Shown here: positions 15,354 through 21,034 of the stretch, one piece after another
Numbering within the stretch: the first letter of the stretch is position 1
How the letters are laid out: each line of letters begins with the position of its first letter
Virus record (IMG/VR): IMGVR_UViG_3300036045_000064
Coordinates: 1-23,479 of that record
Origin: a virus
DNA: 23,479 nucleotides
Reading direction: 5' to 3' (one strand)
Notes under the pieces: generated by a model
The model's database searches: none
What the model saw: only the letters and a program-made list of their open reading frames with translations
Told to the model about the DNA's origin: nothing
Made by a program: the position numbers and the translations under genes

Positions 15354-15776
15354 TTATTCGGCCTCCTCCCCCTCGTCAACCACCGCCTCATCCACCCGCC
15401 GCAGACACAACCCGCCCGCCATTTTGCGCACCGCATATCGCCCTACCCACTGGGGCCACCGCTCGTCGCCCACGGCGGCCCGTAGCGCGCGGAGAGTGAT
15501 CTTCGACGTGCTGCCCCTGCGCGCGCTGGATACGTTGGAGCGCGTCACCGTGAATGCGCCCGCGTCGGACGATGACGCGGCGACAAGTTCAATAGCCGGT
15601 GTTGCCGACGCGCTATCCTCATAGCGCACCCGCCAGCGATCGCCGCCGATCAGCTGATCCGCGCTGGCGTTGAGCACCAGCGCACCATCGCTATTTAGGT
15701 GCGCCGACGCCGGGGCGCGGCTGGCTGTAGTTGGTCCTTGGCCAGTGTTGGCCGGGCGGAGGTCTTTCATTGCCAT
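15354..15776 (-). CDS. Unknown 140-residue protein
   Basis: The start ATG 15774-15776 follows GAGGG at a 9-base distance. The N-terminus is low-complexity (RPANTGQGPTTASRAPASAH). The middle has a beta-rich stretch (GALVLNASADQLIGGDRWRV), and the C-terminal half has GSTSKITLRALRAAVGDERWPQWVGRYAV and a strongly acidic tail ending EGEEAE. No family recognised. It follows the exonuclease gene after a 29-bp gap, so the two are probably cotranscribed. A much longer upstream reading is an antisense-like shadow of the exonuclease and is rejected. Confidence 0.65.
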   Translation of the reverse strand: MAMKDLRPANTGQGPTTASRAPASAHLNSDGALVLNASADQLIGGDRWRVRYEDSASATPAIELVAASSSDAGAFTVTRSNVSSARRGSTSKITLRALRAAVGDERWPQWVGRYAVRKMAGGLCLRRVDEAVVDEGEEAE

Positions 15777-15805
15777 AGTTTCAATCCCTCGCAAAGACAA
15801 AAAAA

Positions 15806-16459
15806 TTACTTGATTCCGATGGCCCCTAGCGCGTCGGGGATGTACTCGACGCGCCCGTCCAGCCACCATAGCATCTCGTTTATCTCCTGCCGCTTTGCCC
15901 TCGGCGGCAGCCGTAGCGGCTCGCCGCGCAACAGGATGGCGTGCAGATCGATGACTAACTGCACATCGTGGCGACAATACTCCAACGCTCTGGCAATTTG
16001 CTCCGGGCCACCGCTGCGCAGCCACTCCGCAGCCTGCTGGCCGTCGGCGAGCTTGCCCCGGCCCAGGTTGGTGACGGCCACTGTTTCGAGGCTGTACCAC
16101 CGGCGGGTGGCATCGCGGATCAACGCCATCAAGTCGATGATCCGCGATGCGGACAGACAATCGCGCCACGACTCGGCGTAGGGGAGTTGCTCGCCGGGTG
16201 TCCAACCGCGGGCTACGGCGTTGTTGGCGATGACGGGCAAGTCGAAGTCGAGAATGTTCCAGCCGACGACGGGGTTCCAGTCCCAGATCAGCTTATCGAG
16301 CAAGCGGCTGGGAGTGCGCCACTCGCGCCACTGTTCCAGGCGCGAGTGGTAGGTGACCGCACAACCGAAGCGCATGGCGGCGAGTTGTGCCTCGCGCGGC
16401 AGGCGGGCGATGTGAACGTCTTGAAAAAAGTCCAGGGTTTCAATGTCCAGATAGATCAC
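15806..16459 (-). CDS. DnaQ-like 3'-5' exonuclease (DEDDy, RNase H fold)
   Basis: A 217-residue protein starting at GTG 16457-16459, which overlaps the upstream stop (GTGA). ExoI is YLDIET (Asp5, Glu7), ExoII is WNILDFDLPVI (Asp71/73), and ExoIII is YCRHDVQLV (Tyr161, Asp165). This gives a complete DEDDy site, as in the exonuclease domain of family B and related polymerases. No polymerase domain is attached. It may proofread or process DNA ends in phage replication, or degrade host nucleic acid. The substrate cannot be told from sequence. Confidence 0.85.
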   Translation of the reverse strand: MIYLDIETLDFFQDVHIARLPREAQLAAMRFGCAVTYHSRLEQWREWRTPSRLLDKLIWDWNPVVGWNILDFDLPVIANNAVARGWTPGEQLPYAESWRDCLSASRIIDLMALIRDATRRWYSLETVAVTNLGRGKLADGQQAAEWLRSGGPEQIARALEYCRHDVQLVIDLHAILLRGEPLRLPPRAKRQEINEMLWWLDGRVEYIPDALGAIGIK

Positions 16460-16647
16460 TTTTCCACCGCCTTCACGACATAAGTGCGCATTTGCGCGCC
16501 TGCCCCGTCCATCTGCGCCGGGGTCAGGTCTACGCCGCGCAGATGGACGGGCAGACCGTCCATGTCGATGACCGTGCCAGTGATGCCGCGCTGGGCCAGC
16601 CACTTTACCAGGCCCTCGTGTCGGGTCACAATTTTTGTCTCACTCAT
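16456..16647 (-). CDS. Csx16 / VVA1548-like small protein (shortened)
   Basis: A 63-residue protein from ATG 16645-16647 behind GAGGAG. The start KIVTRHEGLVKWLAQRGI resembles the (V/I)TRHxGxxxWLxxxGI opening of the VVA1548 (Csx16) family. The end LPVHLRGVDLTPAQM and RTYVVKAVEK resembles that family's LPxELRGxxLTxEQ and TYxVRxV close. The family middle, with the GVLPLHLAA block, seems missing, so the protein is about 30 residues short. The family is linked to type III CRISPR and, as I recall, to cyclic-oligoadenylate cleavage. Phage copies could counter host signalling. The match is from memory of motifs. Confidence 0.45.
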   Translation of the reverse strand: MSETKIVTRHEGLVKWLAQRGITGTVIDMDGLPVHLRGVDLTPAQMDGAGAQMRTYVVKAVEK

Positions 16648-16891
16648 TGATTTTCTCCTCAGCGTCAATCACTGACGCGTCAAACTCACGCCACTTTTCC
16701 TCGATCCACTCCTCCAGCAACGCCCGCTGGCTGAGTCGCGGATCGTTCCGCAAGTTGCGCTGGTGGGCCGTGAGTACCGCGAGCATTCGGCGGTACTTCG
16801 GCCGGAGACGCAGCGTTGTGACTGGGTTGTCCGTTCCGCGGCGGCCCGCGCCTTCGCGCGGGCCGCCGCTGTGACCTTTAGTGCCGGGCAT
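16640..16891 (-). CDS. Basic small DNA-binding-like protein
   Basis: An 83-residue protein beginning MPGTKGHSGGPREGAGRRGT, the Gly-, Arg- and Pro-rich leader (GGxRxGAGRxxx) seen on many phage and plasmid DNA-binding proteins. A helical part follows: RPKYRRMLAVLTAHQRNL, then QRALLEEWIEEKWREFDA. It overlaps both neighbouring genes by a few bases, so it sits in a tightly packed early-type operon. It may bind DNA through the ribbon-like RLRPKY region; I assign no exact family. Confidence 0.6.
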   Translation of the reverse strand: MPGTKGHSGGPREGAGRRGTDNPVTTLRLRPKYRRMLAVLTAHQRNLRNDPRLSQRALLEEWIEEKWREFDASVIDAEEKINE

Positions 16892-17081
16892 CTCCGTTAA
16901 GTTCCTTGTTCATGTAATAGTCGTAATCTTCCAGTAAAAAACCAGCATTGTAATAGATGACCTGGCCGTCTTTCTTTGTCCAGTGACCGCCGTGGCGCAT
17001 TGCCAGCAGAGCCGCTAACGATTCGGCCAAAGCATCTGTTCCGATAACTTTGTATTGTACGCCTTCGTGTTCGACAAACAT
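16878..17081 (-). CDS. Small unknown early-type protein
   Basis: A 67-residue acidic protein from ATG 17079-17081 (MFVEHEGVQYKVIGTDA). It holds a helix (LAESLAALLAMRHGGHW) and a strand pair (KKDGQVIYYNAGFLL), then DYDYYMNKELNGDARH. A TTG eight codons upstream is another possible start. It overlaps the next gene by 14 bp. No family recognised. Confidence 0.6.
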   Translation of the reverse strand: MFVEHEGVQYKVIGTDALAESLAALLAMRHGGHWTKKDGQVIYYNAGFLLEDYDYYMNKELNGDARH

Positions 17082-17129
17082 TTGATCTTTTTCGCCGGCG
17101 TACAATGCCCGCCAGCGAAGGCTTTGTTG

Positions 17130-17384
17130 CTACTCTTCGTCGTATGCTTTGCTGTTGACCCACGCAATGATTTTTATTGCGTGGTCTGTCGGAGCGATAT
17201 TTGGCTCCACACCGGCGATACGTTTTTCGAGCCGCTCAATGCGCTCGCTGTAGTCTGCGATCTCTCGCAGATTCTCGGCTGCAATGTCTGCTCGGTTCGG
17301 CCAAAGCGCAATCTCCGCACGGCACGCCTCGATCATCTCTCGGTACTTGGTAATTTTTGCTTGCATTTCTTCAGTAGTCAACAT
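17130..17384 (-). CDS. Coiled-coil small protein, first gene after the 17.45 kb promoter
   Basis: An 84-residue protein with an excellent ribosome site (AGAAGGAGAAACCAAG before ATG 17382-17384). Nearly the whole length is charged helix (EEMQAKITKYREMIEAC, NLREIADYSERIERLEKRIA), with a coiled-coil heptad pattern. A short C-terminal part follows (HAIKIIAWVNSKAYDEE). It is the first gene downstream of the consensus promoter at 17442-17470 and should be strongly expressed. Function unknown; a small regulator or host-takeover protein is possible. Confidence 0.7.
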   Translation of the reverse strand: MLTTEEMQAKITKYREMIEACRAEIALWPNRADIAAENLREIADYSERIERLEKRIAGVEPNIAPTDHAIKIIAWVNSKAYDEE

Positions 17385-17435
17385 CTTGGTTTCTCCTTCT
17401 TTCTTCGTGCGACTGACTCTCTGTCCGTCGCTCTA

Positions 17436-17470
17436 TTTGATATTATACTATCAAACGAGAGCTTTGTCAA
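17436..17470 (-). promoter_or_regulatory. Consensus sigma70 promoter with palindrome over the -10
   Basis: On the minus strand, TTGACA (17465-17470) and TATAAT (17442-17447) are both exact consensus with a 17-bp spacer. A 7-bp inverted repeat TTTGATA/TATCAAA (17436-17442 and 17449-17455) overlaps the -10 box and could be a repressor operator. The promoter drives the run of small genes from 17384 leftward, probably through the exonuclease gene. Confidence 0.88.
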
Positions 17471-17504
17471 GAGGCAAATTGTCGCAAAATTCAGAGACGT
17501 CGGT

Positions 17505-17735
17505 TCACTCATCGTCATCACCTCCAGGGACCCCCAGTATATCCGCCAACGCAGCGATACACTGCTTGCACACGGGCTGCACAGACCACAAGCCCATCAC
17601 CGGCCAGGCTCCCTTCGGCGGCTCTTGCCAGGCCCAGCCGTATTCAGCATCGCGGCCACAGATGGCATCCCCACGCAGGATAGAGCAGGGCAGCGCGGGT
17701 AAGATGCAGATGATTCTTCGGTCAGGATGGGTCAT
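17505..17735 (-). CDS. Cys-containing small protein (possible zinc binding)
   Basis: A 76-residue protein starting at ATG 17733-17735 (MTHPDRRIICILPALPC). Cys residues occur in pairs or near pairs: CILPALPC, AICGRDAEYGWAW and CKQC. This spacing could form one zinc site. The C-terminus is acidic (GVPGGDDDE). The gene overlaps the upstream gene by 14 bp and ends 35 bp before the promoter at 17470. A recycling or nucleic-acid role is possible but not shown. Confidence 0.6.
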   Translation of the reverse strand: MTHPDRRIICILPALPCSILRGDAICGRDAEYGWAWQEPPKGAWPVMGLWSVQPVCKQCIAALADILGVPGGDDDE

Positions 17736-17940
17736 GTTGCTGTCCTCCACGCGATCCGATAATGAGCCAGAGCACTTCCTCTAGGGCCTCGACAACCTTC
17801 CTCTGGTCAGGTGGCAGATCGAATAGCCATACACTGCGCTTGCGTTTGTCGTCGCCCTCGCGCATCCGCACCCGCTCGCGCAAATAGTCCTCAACAGTCC
17901 AGAGGATGTAGGCGTCGTGCTGTTCGTCTCTTGTCATCAT
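17722..17940 (-). CDS. Small unknown charged protein
   Basis: A 72-residue protein with a strong ribosome site (GGAGGAGACG) before tandem ATG codons at 17935-17940. It is helical and highly charged (YILWTVEDYLRERVRMREGDD, KRKRSVWLFDLPPDQRKVV), followed by ALEEVLWLIIGSRGG. It overlaps both neighbours, so it belongs to one operon running from the FtsK-like gene leftward. No family recognised. Confidence 0.65.
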   Translation of the reverse strand: MMTRDEQHDAYILWTVEDYLRERVRMREGDDKRKRSVWLFDLPPDQRKVVEALEEVLWLIIGSRGGQQHDPS

Positions 17941-18368
17941 CGTCTCCTCCGTTTGTATGTCCCTCGGTCATTCGGTTCGCCCAGCGCACCCCCCAGCGCA
18001 TCGATGATCCTATCCATGATGGTGTGCGCGCCTACTCCCTGCTCGCTGCGTGGCGGTGGCAGCGTGTGCCCAGCGTCGGCGTACTGTAGGTTGCGCTTAT
18101 CCAGCAGCGCACAGGTCAACGGCACACCAGCCCGGCAGAGTAGATACTCTGCCCAGTGCGCTTGGCTGTGCTTGACCAGTAGCCCGCACTCACCGTCTAG
18201 CCCGGCTTGGCGGCCCCACACCCGCACATGGTAGCGGCGTAGCAGCCTCTCTGCTGCGATGCCACTGAAGCCGCTCTGTGTGCTCCAGGTGAAGCGGTGC
18301 ATCGCACCATGCTGCGCTTGGCCTAGCAGACCGTCAACCCAATTGAATAACTCTGGTATCGGGATCAT
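17937..18368 (-). CDS. Unknown 143-residue protein
   Basis: Starts at ATG 18366-18368 behind GGAGTGAGACG (MIPIPELFNWVDGLLG). It has a basic central region (RLLRRYHVRVWGRQAGLDGE) and KHSQAHWAEYLLCRAGVPL, and a very basic end (GTYKRRRR). The Trp/His/Arg-rich composition and basic tail would suit nucleic-acid binding. It overlaps the next gene by 4 bp (ATGA type). No family recognised. Confidence 0.65.
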   Translation of the reverse strand: MIPIPELFNWVDGLLGQAQHGAMHRFTWSTQSGFSGIAAERLLRRYHVRVWGRQAGLDGECGLLVKHSQAHWAEYLLCRAGVPLTCALLDKRNLQYADAGHTLPPPRSEQGVGAHTIMDRIIDALGGALGEPNDRGTYKRRRR

Positions 18369-18372
18369 CGTC

Positions 18373-18822
18373 TCACTCCCATTCACTGAACGCGCCGGTA
18401 TCATCTACTTCCCAGCGCGGTTGGCGTTGCTCCATCTTCTGGCGCTCCACGTCCACCAGCAACCCGGCGCGCTGCTGGGCAATGGCATCGATGCGCTTGG
18501 CGTCCAGCAAGTCCAGTTTCGCCCGTGCGCTGAAGGCTTCGCGCTCGCCTCTGGCGTACTCTCTGCCGCTCATCTGGCGATAGCGTTCCGTGTTCGCCAG
18601 GTCATGGTTAAACTGCGCTGCGTTGCCCAGCACCGCTTTGGTGTTGGCCGAGATGAGCAGCGCCCCAGCCGTGAAGCAGATAACGCCCAGCGCACCGCCC
18701 AGCACCATCAGCGCGACGTTGGCCCCGAAGCGCGACTCCAACCACCACACGGCCAGCCCGATAAAGACCAGCACACACACCACCACCAGCCCGCCGAAGC
18801 CTCTACGCGATTCCTGATACAT
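18373..18822 (-). CDS. Two-span membrane protein next to the FtsK-like ATPase
   Basis: A 149-residue protein with two membrane segments at about residues 11-27 (LVVVCVLVFIGLAVWWL) and 35-57 (ALMVLGGALGVICFTAGALL). A cytoplasmic, helical and charged C-terminal half follows (FSARAKLDLLDAKRIDAIAQ). The ribosome site GGAGGG lies before ATG 18820-18822. Because it directly follows the FtsK/SpoIIIE-like ATPase, which has no membrane part of its own, it could be that ATPase's membrane anchor. This is inferred from the neighbourhood only. Confidence 0.7.
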   Translation of the reverse strand: MYQESRRGFGGLVVVCVLVFIGLAVWWLESRFGANVALMVLGGALGVICFTAGALLISANTKAVLGNAAQFNHDLANTERYRQMSGREYARGEREAFSARAKLDLLDAKRIDAIAQQRAGLLVDVERQKMEQRQPRWEVDDTGAFSEWE

Positions 18823-18842
18823 TGTTCTACCCTCCTGTCGAA

Positions 18843-18926
18843 TACTTCACTTCACTACGCCGAACACTGTTCGTTACTCGTGTGATCGCCGGAAAGTGAA
18901 GCATCGTGGTGAAGTGAAGTGAAGTA
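18843..18926. repeat. Inverted repeat of GTGAA/TTCAC units at the FtsK gene end
   Basis: Two 12-bp arms, TACTTCACTTCA (18843-18854) and TGAAGTGAAGTA (18915-18926), flank the last 60 bases of the ATPase gene. Extra GAAGT units lie beside the right arm. Part of this encodes FTSLHH in the C-terminal tail. It may be an iteron-like or translocase-recognition site, or chance. Confidence 0.5.
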
Positions 18927-20177
18927 AATTTCCAGCCATGCGTTCACCTTCTGACACTCCATCTGATACCGTTTGCCCGCCGTTGGTGCGTCGTCACCGT
19001 GCAGCGCCCGCAGCGCCGCAGCTAGCCCACCGCGCAGCAATTGCCCATCTGTGCCCATGTATTGCTCGAAGACCCGCACCAGGGCGTCAGGGATGCGGGC
19101 TGGATCTGCGCTGGGCAGCGCAGCCATCGGGAGCGGCTCCACTTTCTGGCCGCGCCACTGCTGTGCCGCATAGCCCGCCATCGACTGCACATCGTCCAGG
19201 GCAATGAAATAACCCTGGAAGCGCAGCGCCCGCCCCCGCTCACAGCGCAGGAAGCTGCCCTTGCCCGGTAGCAGATGCGCACCGCTGCCCGGCAAGCCGG
19301 TGGCAACGTGGGCTTGGCCGGGTGCTACCAGCCCCACCAGACGTAGCCCAAAGTTGGCCTTCATCAGCGCACCCATGCCGCCCTCCTTCGTCGGGTGCTG
19401 GGTGGCGGCCAGCAGGTGTACCCACTTGCTGCGCCCGATGCTTGCCAAGTCGCCCAACGCATCCCGCGCTACCTTGTCCTGGGCGAGTTGAGCCAGTTCA
19501 TCTACCACCAAGATCAGCCGATACGGTTTGCGGCTGGGATCGGCCACGCGTGCATCCTTCTCTGCCTGCACCTGCTGGATAGCGTCCACGGCATCGGCGT
19601 GTGTACCTGCAAAGCGCACGACGTGCGGTAGGGAACGAAACGGTAGCATGTCCTCGTTCTTCAGGTCACAGATGACCAGTTGCAATTCGCCCGGCGGCGT
19701 GTTGAGACAGAGACTCAGCAGCATGGTTTGCAAGAGCACCGACTTCCCCGCGCCGGTGATGCCAGCAATCAGGGTATGGGGTGCATCGTCGAAGTTGACG
19801 TACTCCTCTTTCGGCTCGGCCAGGTACGAACGCCCGGCTAGCATGGTGTGCGGTGCGGTCTTTGCCAGCTTGCGGTAGCTCCACAGTAGTGGCTCCGGGC
19901 AAGGGTGCGGAACCTCAATGGCCGGTGGAAGTTCTGACAGGCGCGCCGGCACGCGCTCTTGGGTCTTGCGGCCACGCGTCAGGGCAATCGCAAACTCGCG
20001 CTGAATACTCTCCACTTTGCGCAACTGTTCACCCGCAGCCAGGCGCAACCCATAGCGGATGAAGCCGCTTTTGATCACGGCCGTTTGCTGCGGGCTGGTG
20101 TAGGCCCGTACACCGTGGGCCTGAAGCAAGCGATTGATAATGCGGATTTCGCCCGCGACAATTTTAGCGGTATCCAT
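18855..20177 (-). CDS. FtsK/SpoIIIE-type DNA translocase ATPase
   Basis: A 440-residue ATPase counted from ATG 20175-20177 (MDTAKIVAGEIRI), behind GGGGGTGTGACG. Walker A is GITGAGKS at 139-146 and Walker B LILVVDE at 221-227, followed by a sensor-like LLAATQHPTKEGG. These are FtsK/SpoIIIE hallmarks (xxATQRP in cellular FtsK, here ATQHP). No membrane segments or gamma DNA-reading domain are seen, as in plasmid and phage-borne members. It could move DNA between cells, assist segregation, or act in replication. A second, shortened paralogue lies at 22553-23005. Confidence 0.88.
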   Translation of the reverse strand: MDTAKIVAGEIRIINRLLQAHGVRAYTSPQQTAVIKSGFIRYGLRLAAGEQLRKVESIQREFAIALTRGRKTQERVPARLSELPPAIEVPHPCPEPLLWSYRKLAKTAPHTMLAGRSYLAEPKEEYVNFDDAPHTLIAGITGAGKSVLLQTMLLSLCLNTPPGELQLVICDLKNEDMLPFRSLPHVVRFAGTHADAVDAIQQVQAEKDARVADPSRKPYRLILVVDELAQLAQDKVARDALGDLASIGRSKWVHLLAATQHPTKEGGMGALMKANFGLRLVGLVAPGQAHVATGLPGSGAHLLPGKGSFLRCERGRALRFQGYFIALDDVQSMAGYAAQQWRGQKVEPLPMAALPSADPARIPDALVRVFEQYMGTDGQLLRGGLAAALRALHGDDAPTAGKRYQMECQKVNAWLEIYFTSLHHDASLSGDHTSNEQCSA

Positions 20178-20207
20178 CGTCACACCCCCATCAAGAGCGG
20201 AGGGCAT

Positions 20208-20250
20208 CAACAAAAGCGCCCTCCGAACGGATCAATCCGCTGGAGGGCGC
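20208..20250 (-). terminator. Intrinsic terminator upstream of the FtsK gene
   Basis: The 9-bp stem GCGCCCTCC/GGAGGGCGC (20242-20250 with 20216-20224) carries an inner CGGAT/ATCCG stem and is followed on the minus strand by TTTTGTTG. It closes the transcript of the right-hand genes about 30 bp before the ATPase start. Confidence 0.8.
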
Positions 20251-20362
20251 ACGACTGTGGTACAATCCGCACAGCCTACGCCGCTGCTTACCCAGCGGCC
20301 TGGTTAGCCACCGGGCAGGGATTGCGGCCCTGTCCGGTGGCGGAATTACCTCAGTTCAAAAG
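20251..20362 (-). other. Structured non-coding stretch with two further hairpins
   Basis: Between the acidic small gene and the terminator lie a 14-bp stem with one G-T pair (20307-20320 with 20328-20341) and a perfect 7-bp stem (20280-20286 with 20293-20299). With the terminator hairpin this makes three hairpins in tandem in 185 bp without a gene. It could be a small RNA, an origin or a leader. No known RNA family recognised. Confidence 0.55.
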
Positions 20363-20542
20363 TCACTCATCATCCCCGTCGTCGTCATCCTCCCCATCGG
20401 CCCACCAGTCATCCCCGCCCCCACTGTTCTTCACCGGTAGCGTCACCGTACCAATCGCTGCTTGCCAGAATGTGGCACGTTCCGGATCGTTGATGGTTAC
20501 AGTCGTTTTCCATTCCTCTGTGCTCACTGATTCAACGTTCAT
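20363..20542 (-). CDS. Small protein with acidic tail
   Basis: A 59-residue protein from ATG 20540-20542 behind GAGGGGGAAGC. It begins MNVESVSTEEWKTTVTINDP and ends in a very acidic tail (DGEDDDDGDDE). The ATG overlaps the stop of the gene remnant upstream (ATGA). Acidic C-terminal tips are typical of single-stranded DNA-binding proteins and DNA mimics, but the body is too short for an OB fold. Function unknown. Confidence 0.65.
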   Translation of the reverse strand: MNVESVSTEEWKTTVTINDPERATFWQAAIGTVTLPVKNSGGGDDWWADGEDDDDGDDE

Positions 20543-20636
20543 GCTTCCCCCTCGACTTCGTTTGCTGTCATATCGTTGTACAGTCGCCAGTACTTGCCCC
20601 GCACAACTTTGTCCGTGCATTCCTCGATCAGCCGCA
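20539..20636 (-). pseudogene. 3' remnant of a gene cut off at the first CRISPR repeat
   Basis: This frame encodes RLIEECTDKVVRGKYWRLY followed by NDMTANEVEGEA and a TGA that overlaps the next ATG. The composition and the coupled stop show a genuine C-terminus. Going upstream (rightward), the coding sequence meets the CRISPR repeat at 20637, so the N-terminal part is missing. By chance the frame stays open through the repeat into an ATG in spacer 1, giving a 55-residue reading that I do not regard as native. Confidence 0.7.
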
Positions 20637-21034
20637 GTCTTAATTCACGACTCGAAAGCGCGAGTACTGAAACTGTACTTGCCCAGATCCGCAGCAGAAT
20701 ATTCATCTTGTCTTAATTCACGACTCGAAAGCGCGAGTACTGAAACGGCCTGTTGCTGTGGCTAGACTACCTGCGTTTGCGGTCTTAATTCACGACTCGA
20801 AAGCGCGAGTACTGAAACGGCGGGGCTACTGCTTGATAAGCAGTGTAGGCATCGTCTTAATTCACGACTCGAAAGCGCGAGTACTGAAACTGATTTTACT
20901 GCGCTCGAACGCGGCTGGCAAGGAGTCTTAATTCACGACTCGAAAGCGCGAGTACTGAAACTCTTGCACTGCCAGCGCAATATCGCCGTCACGCACAGTC
21001 TTAATTCACGACTCGAAAGCGCGAGTACTGAAAC
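20637..21034 (+). CRISPR. CRISPR array: 6 identical 37-bp repeats, 5 spacers
   Basis: Repeats start at 20637, 20710, 20782, 20854, 20925 and 20998. All begin GTCTTAATTC, end GTACTGAAAC and hold a short ACTCG/CGAGT stem. Spacers are 36, 35, 35, 34 and 36 bp. The GAAAC end suggests the plus strand is the crRNA sense, as in many type I and III repeats. Spacers 3 and 5 match the caspase-like gene in this window exactly; I found no match here for 1, 2 and 4. No leader and no cas genes are visible. Coding sequence abuts both sides, which may mean insertion or a chimeric join. Confidence 0.97.

Noticed and set aside
15777-16205. Long upstream extension of the 15354-15776 frame
   Set aside because: It overlaps the exonuclease gene in another frame, has an Arg/Pro/Ala-rich shadow composition, and the ribosome site supports the ATG at 15776.
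16640-18368. cas genes near the array or among the small genes
   Set aside because: No Cas1, Cas2, Cas3, Cas10 or RAMP-type motifs were seen. The DEDDy exonuclease is DnaQ-like and is not by itself evidence of a cas locus.
20539-20707. A 55-residue frame from an ATG in spacer 1 through the first repeat into the gene remnant
   Set aside because: It depends on a CRISPR repeat and spacer happening to stay open. Only the part left of 20637 looks like native coding sequence.
20674-20924. Search for targets of spacers 1, 2 and 4 in this window
   Set aside because: By eye I found no match longer than about 10 bases (for example GTACTTGCCC near 20589 for spacer 1), which is chance level. A computed alignment would settle it.
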